Assembly (NCBI GenBank): GCA_031290205.1 | Contig: JAITNZ010000256.1 | Span: 1 to 17,786, forward strand | Direction: 5' to 3' | DNA length: 17,786 nucleotides | From: Spirochaetaceae bacterium | GTDB taxonomy: Bacteria > Spirochaetota > Spirochaetia > Treponematales > Breznakiellaceae | In this document: positions 7,126-14,695 of the stretch, one piece after another | Layout of the letters: each line of letters opens with the position of its first letter | Position numbering within the stretch: position 1 is the first letter of the stretch | Program-made: the position numbers and the translations under genes | The notes under the pieces: model-generated | The model's input: only the letters and a program-made list of their open reading frames with translations | Database searches by the model: none | Told to the model about the DNA's origin: nothing

Positions 7126-7206
7126 ACCGCAAAGGCGAAAAAGTCACATCAGTAGAAGACAGAAAGTGCTTGGGGCACTCTTCTTCGACTTTTTCGACTT
7201 CGCGGT
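7126..7206 (-). terminator. Long 81-bp hairpin downstream of frr, terminator-like on the minus strand
   Basis: The arms 7126-7145 and 7187-7206 match as an inverted repeat at 18 of 20 positions (ACCGC..AAG.CGAAAAAGTC). Inside are AGAAG/CTTCT and a closing stem AGTGC/GCACT (7165-7169 and 7175-7179). On the minus strand the structure ends GCGG followed by TTTTCTTATTC, consistent with intrinsic termination of the rpsB-tsf-frr transcript about 100 nt after the frr stop. Its length is more typical of a mobile palindromic repeat that may have been co-opted. The rest of 6829-7305 holds the glpF promoter and leader, and no gene. Confidence 0.6.
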
Positions 7207-7305
7207 AAAAAGTCTTGGTGTATTGACCCACTATTTGAATAGTGATCTAATACTTGTCCCTCTAAATTGTATCTCAAAATTTTCGATGCTACACCTCTCC
7301 CCCCC

Positions 7306-7863
7306 TCACACTGTCTGAATCTCTTTATCTTTTTCGTCCAACACATTCATAGCTTGGTCGCAATAGCTGTCGGTTAATTTTTGCAATTCGGCGGCGTTTT
7401 TGGTCTCGTCATCTTCGGTAATGACACCGTTTTTGAGGAGCCTTTTCAGTTCGTCGTTGCCGTCGCGGCGAATATTCCTGATGGCGATCTTGCACTGCTC
7501 GGCAGAAGCTCTCGCCTGTTTTTGAAGCTCCTTGCGCCGCTCTCCGGTAAGCGGTGGAATCGAGATGCGTATCAACTTGCCATCGTTGGAGGGGTTCAAC
7601 GAAAGCTCCGAGCTGCGGATTGCCTTTTCGATTTCGCCGATGAGCGCCTTATCCCATGGCTGGATGACGATGAGCCGCGCCTCGGGTACCGAGACATTCG
7701 CCACCTGATTCAGCGGAGAAGGCGTTCCGTAGGCGTTCACCTGTATCTTGTCAAAAACACCCGCCGAGGCGCGCCCCGTGCGGATGCTTGCGAAAGTTTC
7801 TTTAAGGCTTGCGATACTCTTTTTCATCCGCTCTTCGGATGCCTTAGTTGTTTCATTACTCAT
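7306..7863 (-). CDS. frr: Ribosome recycling factor
   Basis: This 185-aa factor acts with EF-G to split post-termination ribosomes. Its length and sequence match the family throughout. It has the SIRTGRAS block (about residues 26-33), YGTPSPLNQVANVSVPEAR (about 45-63), PWDK and LNPSNDGKLIRISIPPLTGERRKEL (starting about 92), and the C-terminal helix-forming IRNIRRDGNDELKRLLKNG. The ATG at 7863 comes 1 bp after the TGA of tsf (TGATATG). It has only a weak Shine-Dalgarno, which suggests translational coupling to tsf. pyrH, which in many bacteria lies between tsf and frr, is absent here. It is the last gene of the operon. Confidence 0.97.
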   Translation of the reverse strand: MSNETTKASEERMKKSIASLKETFASIRTGRASAGVFDKIQVNAYGTPSPLNQVANVSVPEARLIVIQPWDKALIGEIEKAIRSSELSLNPSNDGKLIRISIPPLTGERRKELQKQARASAEQCKIAIRNIRRDGNDELKRLLKNGVITEDDETKNAAELQKLTDSYCDQAMNVLDEKDKEIQTV

Positions 7864-7864
7864 A

Positions 7865-8713
7865 TCAGCCGCCGACTCTCAAGTAGACAAATTCATCGAT
7901 TTTGAGGCTCGCACCCGCCGCTTTACCTGCTTCGGCAAGAACTTTCGAGACGGCGGTCTTGTCGTCCTTCACGAATTTCTGGTCGAGCAGGCATATATCG
8001 GCGAGCAATTTATTGAGCTTACCGCCGGCGATGCCGTCCAGCACATTTTGCGGTTTACCGGCGAGTTTTTCGTCCAGCTCCATTTGCTTACGGAAAATCC
8101 CCTCCTGCTCTTTGATAAAGTCGGCAGAGATTTGTTCCCGCGTGATAGCTTCCGGGTTAAACGCGGCGATATGGAGGGCAAGGTCGTGAACGAGGCTTTG
8201 GATTTCGGGTTTCGCGAAAATTTCGGGTTTATCCGACGAGACGACCACGACGATGCCGAGCGCCCCATCGCCGTGGATATAGCTGTCCGCATACTGATTT
8301 GCACCCGTTTTAACCAGTTTAATCCGCCGTAACGCCATGTTTTCGCGTATCTTAGTCGCCAAATCCTTGACCAGCGCGTGAAGCTCCTCGTTCGGCTCCT
8401 CATGCCCCTTTTCGAGCGCGATACCGGCGAGTGCTTCACCTAACGCGATAAACTCGGGATTACGGGCAACGAAGTCCGTCTCCGTCGTTGTCTCGACGAG
8501 GACAAGCTTGTTATCCTTCTGCTTAATCGTGATACGCCCCTCGTTAGTTGCGCGGTCGGTGCGTTTTGCGGCGGCGGCGAGCCCTTTCTCTTTCAAGAGT
8601 TTTTCCGCTGCCGCCATATCGCCTGCGGTCTCGGTGAGGGCGTTTTTACATTCCATAGGTCCCACTCCGGTTTTTTCGCGGAGCGTCTTTACATCTGCTG
8701 CTGTTATTGCCAT
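7865..8713 (-). CDS. tsf: Translation elongation factor Ts
   Basis: This 282-aa protein is the nucleotide exchange factor that recycles EF-Tu-GDP. The N-terminal UBA-like domain carries the signature VKTLREKTGVGPMECKNALTE (about residues 8-28) and LLKEKGLAAAAKRTDRATNEG. The core contains ETTTETDFVARNPEF, the family's T(D/E)FVA(K/R)N block. The C-terminal part keeps a family-like region (EQEGIFRKQMELDEKLAGKPQ). GGGAG lies 8 nt before the ATG at 8713. The gene starts 21 bp after the rpsB stop and runs into frr with a 1-bp gap, so the three form one operon. The gene looks intact. Confidence 0.97.
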   Translation of the reverse strand: MAITAADVKTLREKTGVGPMECKNALTETAGDMAAAEKLLKEKGLAAAAKRTDRATNEGRITIKQKDNKLVLVETTTETDFVARNPEFIALGEALAGIALEKGHEEPNEELHALVKDLATKIRENMALRRIKLVKTGANQYADSYIHGDGALGIVVVVSSDKPEIFAKPEIQSLVHDLALHIAAFNPEAITREQISADFIKEQEGIFRKQMELDEKLAGKPQNVLDGIAGGKLNKLLADICLLDQKFVKDDKTAVSKVLAEAGKAAGASLKIDEFVYLRVGG

Positions 8714-8734
8714 TTTTTTTCTCCCTTATTTCCT

Positions 8735-9811
8735 CTATTGCGCTTCTTGAATTTTTTCACCATCACCATCAACGGGAATTTTTTCCTCCACCGCTGCCGT
8801 GTCCGTGGATGCCGCCGCCGCAGGTGCCTCCGCTGTAGCCGACTCCGGTGTAACTGACTCCGGTGTAACCGCCTCCGGTTCTATGCTGAGGGGGGGCGTT
8901 TCCGGTGCGGTCGCCTCTGCCGCAGCTATTTCGGACGAGTGCGTCTCCGGTGTAGCCGACTCTGCGGTAGCCGTCTCCGGTTCTATGCTGAGGGGGGGGG
9001 CTTCTGTTGCGGGGCTTTCGATGCCGTAACTGGCGACATCAATTTCCTTGTCTTCTTCGATAGCAGCGACATCGGCGAGGGCGTCCAGCTCATCATCCTC
9101 GTCACCCGCTTCGATAATTCGCAAACCAACTTCGTTATCCTCGTCGACGACCGCATTGGCGATAATCTGAGTAAAGAGCGTTATCGCGCGTATTGCGTCA
9201 TCGTTACCGGGTATTGGGAACTCGATGCCTTCGGGATTGCAGTTCGTATCGACGACGGCAATGATGGGGATGCCGATACGCCGCGCTTCGGCAACGGCGA
9301 GCGCTTCCTTGCGCGTGTCAACGATGAAGAGCGCGCCGGGGAGCTCCTTCATCTCTTTGATGCCGCCGAGGTTTTTCTGCAATTTCGAGCATTCTTTTTT
9401 CAGCTCGGCAACTTCTTTTTTCGTGAACTTTTCGTAACTGCCGTCGATCTCCATCTTTTCGAGCTTTTTCAGCCTAAGCAGCGATTTCTTGATCGTCGAA
9501 AAATTGGTAAGCATACCGCCGAGCCAGCGCTGATTGACATAGTATTGCCCGCAGCGTTCGGCTTCCTTTTGAATTGCCTGCTGCGCCTGTTTTTTGGTGC
9601 CGACAAAAAGAACCGACTTCTGTTTTGCGATGACTTCGCGGATTGCCGCATACGCCTTTTTACTTGCCTCGATGGTCTTCTGCAAGTCGATGATGTGAAT
9701 GCCGTTTCTCTGGGCGAAGATATATTTCTTCATCCGCGGATCCCAGCGTTTTACCTGATGACCGAAGTGCACCCCCGATTCAAGCAGGTTTTTCATGGTA
9801 ACTACTGCCAA
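8735..9811 (-). CDS. rpsB: Ribosomal protein S2 with long repeat-bearing C-terminal extension, TTG start
   Basis: This is a 30S ribosomal subunit protein. I place the start at TTG (9811), because AAGGAGG lies 5 nt upstream and the resulting N-terminus MAVVTMKNLLESGVHFGHQ fits S2. The frame stays open upstream to an ATG at 9916, but that start has no ribosome binding site and crosses a hairpin. The S2 core spans about residues 1-228 (GTKKQAQQAIQ, RWLGGMLTNFSTI, FIVDTRKEALAVAEA, VDTNCNP). About 130 further residues are acidic and then Ala/Pro/Thr/Ser/Glu-rich, with two copies of a 19-residue unit containing PPLSIEPE (271-289 and 305-323). E. coli S2 is about 240 aa, so 358 aa is long. The leader hairpin at 9828-9844 may serve autoregulation. 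Confidence 0.95.
   Translation of the reverse strand: MAVVTMKNLLESGVHFGHQVKRWDPRMKKYIFAQRNGIHIIDLQKTIEASKKAYAAIREVIAKQKSVLFVGTKKQAQQAIQKEAERCGQYYVNQRWLGGMLTNFSTIKKSLLRLKKLEKMEIDGSYEKFTKKEVAELKKECSKLQKNLGGIKEMKELPGALFIVDTRKEALAVAEARRIGIPIIAVVDTNCNPEGIEFPIPGNDDAIRAITLFTQIIANAVVDEDNEVGLRIIEAGDEDDELDALADVAAIEEDKEIDVASYGIESPATEAPPLSIEPETATAESATPETHSSEIAAAEATAPETPPLSIEPEAVTPESVTPESATAEAPAAAASTDTAAVEEKIPVDGDGEKIQEAQ
8843..9001 (-). repeat. Coding repeats in the rpsB 3' part
   Basis: Two 57-bp units (8843-8899 and 8945-9001) lie 102 bp apart and each includes CCGGTTCTATGCTGAGGGGG on the plus strand. Smaller 15-bp units (GACTCCGGTGTAACT type) repeat in the 8837-8876 stretch, encoding VTPES-like pentapeptides. 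Homopolymers of seven and nine G/C (about 8890-8896 and 8992-9000) lie inside the units. All units are multiples of three bases, so copy-number change keeps the frame, whereas slippage in the homopolymers would not. Confidence 0.75.
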
Positions 9812-9827
9812 AGCAGCCTCCTTTCCC

Positions 9828-9844
9828 GTTCCGCAGTGCGGAAC
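9828..9844 (-). promoter_or_regulatory. Hairpin in the rpsB leader next to the ribosome binding site
   Basis: GTTCCGC and GCGGAAC form a perfect 7-bp stem with a 3-nt loop. It ends 4 bases upstream of AAAGGAGG of rpsB on the minus strand. S2 represses its own rpsB-tsf mRNA through leader structure in E. coli. A comparable role here is an inference from position only, and a simple structural spacer is possible. Confidence 0.5.
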
Positions 9845-9922
9845 TCCTTCAATAAGTCTCGTGCGCCGGACATGCAAAGCAGCCGCCGCCGGAAATTTAC
9901 GGAAATACTTCCGCATAGGAAT

Positions 9923-9951
9923 AGCTTAGCATAGATGAGCGCGAATTACAA
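9923..9951 (-). promoter_or_regulatory. Candidate promoter for rpsB-tsf-frr
   Basis: On the minus strand TTGTAA (9946-9951) and TAAGCT (9923-9928) are separated by 17 bp, and the -10 is preceded by TGC, an extended -10 pattern. Both hexamers are imperfect. A start near 9915 would give a leader of about 105 nt holding the hairpin at 9828-9844. The position, just on the rpsB side of the repeat element at 9969-10165, fits an operon start. Confidence 0.4.
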
Positions 9952-9968
9952 GCCCTTCCCCCTTTGTA

Positions 9969-10165
9969 GGGTGCACTTCCAAATTCGTGGTAAATCGGCG
10001 GCACTATGGAAGTAATCCGGTAGAGGAGGGGGGAGCCCCCCCCTACGGGCGCACTGCGTTGCGCCCTACCCCCTCTGCGGGGGGGATCCCCCCGCAACGC
10101 CCCCCGCGGCCGCCATAGAGCATTATCACACTTTTGGAATTTACCACGAAAAATAAATTGCACCC
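9969..10165. mobile_element. 197-bp MITE-like element with 27-bp terminal inverted repeats, carrying GC-rich copy B
   Basis: The ends are inverted copies. GGGTGCA (9969-9975), an 8-nt spacer and TTCGTGGTAAAT (9984-9995) face ATTTACCACGAA (10139-10150), an 8-nt spacer and TGCACCC (10159-10165). TA dinucleotides lie next to both ends (9967-9968 and 10167-10168, the right one 1 bp away), as expected for TA-targeting elements, though this could be chance. There is no transposase ORF. The interior (about 10024-10110) is GC-rich copy B in minus orientation, matching 4461-4555. The right end abuts the tssM stop codon (10166-10168), so the element occupies the junction between the T6SS and rpsB operons. 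Beyond the element and the rpsB promoter and leader, 9812-10165 holds no gene. Confidence 0.65.
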
Positions 10166-13100
10166 CTAATCACGTGCACTCGTCTCCGCAGCACTCGTCC
10201 CCGTGGCGCTCGTGTCTGTGGCGCTTGTTCCTGTGAGGGCGTCGTTTGTTGGGGCGGCTTCGGGGGCTGGAATTTCGGGAGAAAAGCCGTCGCTTTCCGG
10301 GCTGGAAATGTTATCACCGCTGATAAAGCCGTTGACTTGTTGCAGATTGGGCCAAGCTGCGCCTGTATACCATAATTCCGCAGCGGGAATAGGATTATTC
10401 GTTGCTACTTCAACAAAATATACATAGCTTCCAAGCTCGTCTTCAAAGTAGATGGGTACCAGCCGCTGCCCCTTATCATTGGTAATACCATTGCTTTGTA
10501 GATAGAGCTGGAATATAGCCCACAGCCCTTCAACACTGAATGTAGTGTCGGGATTGCGCTCGCCTGATGTTCTAAAAAACTTAATGCTAATCCCCAGCTC
10601 CTGCGCCCTCCCCTGCGTTAAAGTTAGAGGCTGATTTGAATAGGTGTTAAATGCCTGCTCGCCTCGGGCGCCGCTTGAAACTCTGATATACCGAAAGCGG
10701 TTAATCGTCAGTATGCGCCCGTTAGCCGGCAACGCCGACTGGTCGCTCACCGACGGCTGAAGCAGCGTCCACACAAAAGGAGTTTTGGTATTGGATACCG
10801 CGCCCGCAAAACCATAGACGGTCTGCGCCCACCGTTGCGCGGTTTCTCCGGTAAAGAGGACGGGATGTAGTTTGCTCTGAACGAGGGCGTCCGTCGTTTG
10901 TTCAACACTCTGGAGCGGCAGTAAGCCCGCCCCCAAATCAGAGAGGAGGGCGGCGATGGCAGTCACATCGCTTGGAGTAAGCGCGGTTGACAGCGGAGCA
11001 TCAACGCAAATCGGAAACGCTTTTATTCTATTTTTTAGCGCCTCAAACTGATTCAGTTTTATCGTGCTGAATTCTTTCGAGAGCACCGTAATACCATCCA
11101 TGATAAAGTTGTCCCACCAACCAATGCGAATTTCTTTTTTTCCCGAATAAATTGTCATATACTTGTCTTTAACATCTTGAATCGAAAGATTCTGCAATGT
11201 CCTTATCGCGGTTTCTGCATCCCCAGAGAGCTCGCTCCACGATGATAACATTCGTTCCGCATCGGTCGTCATAAAAGCCGATAAGAATTTGATGCGGTCG
11301 TTTAACATCCCAACGGCGTCTGTTTTAAGCGCAAGCGAAGTTTGAGAGAGCGTGCTGTCATCAACATTATTGATGAACTCAATACTTTTGGTGTATACAT
11401 CCTGCAACACGGTATTAGTCTGATAACTCTTAATCATGGAAACACGGTACTTGTAGTCCGTCCAGCGTGCAACAGGATTATAGGAGTTATCAGCATAATT
11501 CTGCCAATAAGCAATATATGAGCCCAGATAATTTTGTAACGAGGCGGTCTCGTAAAGCGCACGGTCTAAATTTTGCAGGAAGGCGGGCGCCGGAGTTTTG
11601 TCATCGGCGCTCTTAAATAAATTTAAGAATACGGTAATATTGCCAATTATATCTTTAACCACTACGGGGTCGTAGCGTTTATCAAAATCCATAATACCAA
11701 TAACCGCCCTTATAGCGCTCTCGGAGAACGAAAATACCGTCGCGTCCTTTGAACTGGTTTCGATATTCACCGCGATAATCTGAGCGTCCTCTTTTAAGAA
11801 GGGATAGAATGTATCAAAAACGATATAGCGGTTTAGGTACGCTTCACCAATCAGCATATTCCGCGTAGCAGCTAAAAATGCGGAAACGCTCTTGTTATCA
11901 AGAAACGGCTTTGCAAAGCTGTCATACTTATCGATAACGCCGTTGATGTTATACCGGTCGCTCATCCAATCCGAACGAGCGCCGGTTTTCCTGATGCTCT
12001 GGGGCGTTGGAATCTCTATATCGCTGGCTAAGGCAAGCGCCTGATCCGTTACAAAAAAGTACGAGAGTGCGTCCGGTTTGTCGTCCATTTTTTTTACATA
12101 CAGATCGTTTGCTTTAAGAGCCGCGGCATTGCTCTGAAGTAGGGCGATGTCGACAGTCATATTTCGCTTAAAATCATTGCGCAGGGCGTTCATACGTCCC
12201 GCTTGATTATTCCGCGCGGTGCTTAGTTCTTTTTCGATATACGCCATATCCGCATTGAAGAGTTCTTCATACTCATGTTCCGCAAGACTGATAACAATAT
12301 CATTAAATAAAAAAGTGTTTATTAGATTGTCGCCGAATGGATCGGGGATTTTGTTCCCCAAATTAAAGCTAATCGGTATATGCGCCGCATTTAATTTTTC
12401 GCTAATTTCAGCAAAGAGCGTGCGCCCCGTTACCACCAGATTCGTATGCCGACTCACCAATGCGCCCCAATCGCCTGCAACCGAGCGCAGTTCATCTATA
12501 GAGCTAACGGAGTCTATACGGGGGAAAGCGCTGTTGATAGCATCAAAATTACTGACTATCTCTTCGGATATACTGACAAGCTGCTTGATTTTACCATAAA
12601 GCGAATCAGGATACACGGTAAACCGGCTCCAGGCGGAAAGCATGGTATCAAGCGCCGCTTCCTTTGCCTGCAAGAAATCATCCGAATAGATATAATTAGC
12701 ATCGAGTGTAAAAGAATAATCCCGGTCGTATCGGGGTTCGTAGCTGGTAAGCAGACTCATCGTGTTATTCGATACATCTTCCAGAAGGCACTGTATCACA
12801 GGTTTTAGATTGAACTGCTTCGATCTAAAAATCCTATGCAGCTCGGCATTCCGCATTTGGTCAAGAAGAACAAACGATACGATCGCTTCACGTAGCGTGG
12901 TATCAAGCACAATGCTTTGATTCCGCTCTTCAACAAGTTTTCTCCCGAAATTCTTTAGTATCGGCGTCCGCGCCATCGTGCCATACAACTGGTTGGTGAT
13001 ATACGCTTTTGTTTGGTACCCCATGCTCCGTCCCGGTCCAAAAATAAGCGCGCTGGAAAGATAAAAACCAAGCGGCGGATCAATTCTTATATCACGATAG

Positions 13101-14686
13101 CTTAGCGCGTTAAAATAAAATTGCACACGCGACGAAACAATTTCGCCTAACAGAGGCTCTTCGTTCAGCGTCCAGCTGTTGTTCATTTCATCTTTCTTAA
13201 TCAGCGGAGATTCAAACGGCGTCCCTTTCTTGAGTAATGTATTGAGCGAATCATAGTAGGCTATTTGCTGCGATAATTCGGCGCTAAGCTTTGTGCTGTT
13301 GAATAGCGCCCCCAAAAGCCAACAGGCGCTTATACCAAGCAAGGCGGCGCTTACCGCATAGTGGGGAAGCTGCGCCCTAATGCTGGAGTGTCCGGTAAAT
13401 CCCAGATGGGGTGAAGGGGTGAATACCCACCTATGGAGCATATCGCGAACAAAGTAGCTACCGGAACGCGCCTGCTTGGTTTCCCTTAGGACAAGCTCGT
13501 CGGTATGGAGACCCGAAAGCGCGGCAAGAGCGGGACTAAGCGAAAGCCCCGAATCGCTTGCCGAGGTAAACGCCACCCCCTCAAAGTAAGTGCTCCTAGT
13601 GCCGTGATAATTATCTTTGCCAAAGAGCGATTCCAGATATATGTCAAGATTTTTATAGAGGGCGTTGAAATTTTGAGGAAACACATACAACTTTCCGTTT
13701 ACGTTCAAGCGGTCCATGCTCCTATCTTCACTACCATCATCAGCATTATAGAACGTATCAACATTACGCGAAAACATCTGGCGTGAACCAAGAACGAGGC
13801 GGTCGACAAGCTCAGCCCAAAATGGTTTGAACGCTTCCTTATCATACATCGCGGTTTCATTTTTATACGCAATACATTGATGGGCAAGGTCGCCTTTTAT
13901 CGCCCGCGCAAATTCCCGAAATCCGTTTATCATATCAAGCTTTGTAACAATAACATAACAGGGTAAGCGCATCCCGCTTGTTTTTAAGAGATAGGAAAGT
14001 TCATTCGCCATCAGTATCGCTTTTTTACGGGCGAGTGAATCGCGGTCGGCAAGAAGTGCGTCGGCGGGAATCGTGAGGATAATGCCGTTCAGCGGTTTGC
14101 GCCGCCTCTTGTGGCAAAGGTGGTCGACGATATAACTCCACTCGGCGCTGCTCCCGTCAAGCCAGCGGTCGAAGAAGACTCTGCCGGAAACATCGCAGAT
14201 CACCGCCTTGGCGCCATACCAAAAACGTATGGGTAGGCTGTTCTTGCCCTCGGTATCGGCGGAGCCAGCTTCCTCGTCGGCGGAAGGTACCAGTTCCAGT
14301 TCGCTTTCCCGCATCAACGAAGATTTGCCTGAATGCGGCTCGCCTAAAAGCATGAACCATGGATTTGCATACAAGCCCCGCGCATAGTCGCCAAGATTCG
14401 CAAATCCCTGCCTGAACAAATCGTTAATTTTTAAGATGTTGTCGGAGAGGAGTTGTTTAGCTTTTTCATGCTCTTTACCACCCTGCACCAATTGCGACAG
14501 ATGACGCCAGACTTTAAGGTCCTTCATTATCTCCTGCGTCTCTTTGTCCTTTATCCGTTTGCGTTTTAATTTTCTGATAAGGGGCATGAGGACAAACAAC
14601 ACCAAGAGGAGGACGATAATGACGGCAACTACTTTTGCTATCATGCTTGTTTTTAAGAGATTAATTACGGTACTTACATAGCCCAT
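10166..14686 (-). CDS. tssM: Type VI secretion system membrane subunit TssM (IcmF/VasK family), unusually long
   Basis: TssM is the large inner-membrane subunit of the T6SS trans-envelope complex, binding TssL in the membrane and TssJ in the periplasm. The protein has 1506 aa; many family members are about 1100-1300 aa. An N-terminal membrane segment spans about residues 15-37. The cytoplasmic domain keeps a GTPase-like core: Walker A GEPHSGKS (115-122), DVSG (165-168) and TKLD (248-251). It is followed by the family blocks FEGVAFTSASDSG (369-381) and YFVRDMLHRWVF. A second membrane segment lies at about 441-462, then about 1000 periplasmic residues. The C-terminus ends in Thr/Ser/Ala pentapeptide repeats. 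AGGAAGA overlaps the tssL stop before the ATG at 14686. The frame is intact. ATP/GTP hydrolysis is inferred from the motifs only. Confidence 0.93.
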   Translation of the reverse strand: MGYVSTVINLLKTSMIAKVVAVIIVLLLVLFVLMPLIRKLKRKRIKDKETQEIMKDLKVWRHLSQLVQGGKEHEKAKQLLSDNILKINDLFRQGFANLGDYARGLYANPWFMLLGEPHSGKSSLMRESELELVPSADEEAGSADTEGKNSLPIRFWYGAKAVICDVSGRVFFDRWLDGSSAEWSYIVDHLCHKRRRKPLNGIILTIPADALLADRDSLARKKAILMANELSYLLKTSGMRLPCYVIVTKLDMINGFREFARAIKGDLAHQCIAYKNETAMYDKEAFKPFWAELVDRLVLGSRQMFSRNVDTFYNADDGSEDRSMDRLNVNGKLYVFPQNFNALYKNLDIYLESLFGKDNYHGTRSTYFEGVAFTSASDSGLSLSPALAALSGLHTDELVLRETKQARSGSYFVRDMLHRWVFTPSPHLGFTGHSSIRAQLPHYAVSAALLGISACWLLGALFNSTKLSAELSQQIAYYDSLNTLLKKGTPFESPLIKKDEMNNSWTLNEEPLLGEIVSSRVQFYFNALSYRDIRIDPPLGFYLSSALIFGPGRSMGYQTKAYITNQLYGTMARTPILKNFGRKLVEERNQSIVLDTTLREAIVSFVLLDQMRNAELHRIFRSKQFNLKPVIQCLLEDVSNNTMSLLTSYEPRYDRDYSFTLDANYIYSDDFLQAKEAALDTMLSAWSRFTVYPDSLYGKIKQLVSISEEIVSNFDAINSAFPRIDSVSSIDELRSVAGDWGALVSRHTNLVVTGRTLFAEISEKLNAAHIPISFNLGNKIPDPFGDNLINTFLFNDIVISLAEHEYEELFNADMAYIEKELSTARNNQAGRMNALRNDFKRNMTVDIALLQSNAAALKANDLYVKKMDDKPDALSYFFVTDQALALASDIEIPTPQSIRKTGARSDWMSDRYNINGVIDKYDSFAKPFLDNKSVSAFLAATRNMLIGEAYLNRYIVFDTFYPFLKEDAQIIAVNIETSSKDATVFSFSESAIRAVIGIMDFDKRYDPVVVKDIIGNITVFLNLFKSADDKTPAPAFLQNLDRALYETASLQNYLGSYIAYWQNYADNSYNPVARWTDYKYRVSMIKSYQTNTVLQDVYTKSIEFINNVDDSTLSQTSLALKTDAVGMLNDRIKFLSAFMTTDAERMLSSWSELSGDAETAIRTLQNLSIQDVKDKYMTIYSGKKEIRIGWWDNFIMDGITVLSKEFSTIKLNQFEALKNRIKAFPICVDAPLSTALTPSDVTAIAALLSDLGAGLLPLQSVEQTTDALVQSKLHPVLFTGETAQRWAQTVYGFAGAVSNTKTPFVWTLLQPSVSDQSALPANGRILTINRFRYIRVSSGARGEQAFNTYSNQPLTLTQGRAQELGISIKFFRTSGERNPDTTFSVEGLWAIFQLYLQSNGITNDKGQRLVPIYFEDELGSYVYFVEVATNNPIPAAELWYTGAAWPNLQQVNGFISGDNISSPESDGFSPEIPAPEAAPTNDALTGTSATDTSATGTSAAETSARD
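10174..10233 (-). repeat. Four degenerate 15-bp tandem units at the tssM 3' end
   Basis: Units start at 10174, 10189, 10204 and 10219, each resembling TGGCGCTCGTGTCTG on the plus strand. They encode the consecutive pentapeptides TGTSA, TDTSA, TGTSA and AETSA just before the C-terminal RD. The unit length keeps the frame. The repeats add a disordered, small-residue tail to the periplasmic end of TssM, next to the mobile element at 9969-10165. Confidence 0.7.
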
Positions 14687-14695
14687 TGATTCTTC

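Noticed and set aside
7091..7318. 75-codon plus-strand open frame between frr and glpF
   Set aside because: It crosses the long hairpin and runs into the frr 3' end on the opposite strand. No ribosome binding site or plausible protein character was seen.
9812..9916. N-terminal 35-residue extension of S2 from the ATG at 9916
   Set aside because: The frame is open, but that ATG has no ribosome binding site and lies at the predicted transcript start. The TTG at 9811 has AAGGAGG at 5 nt and gives a standard S2 N-terminus.
9897..10163. 88-codon minus-strand open frame between tssM and rpsB
   Set aside because: It is made from the terminal repeats and GC-rich core of the element at 9969-10165, with a low-complexity Gly/Arg/Pro product.
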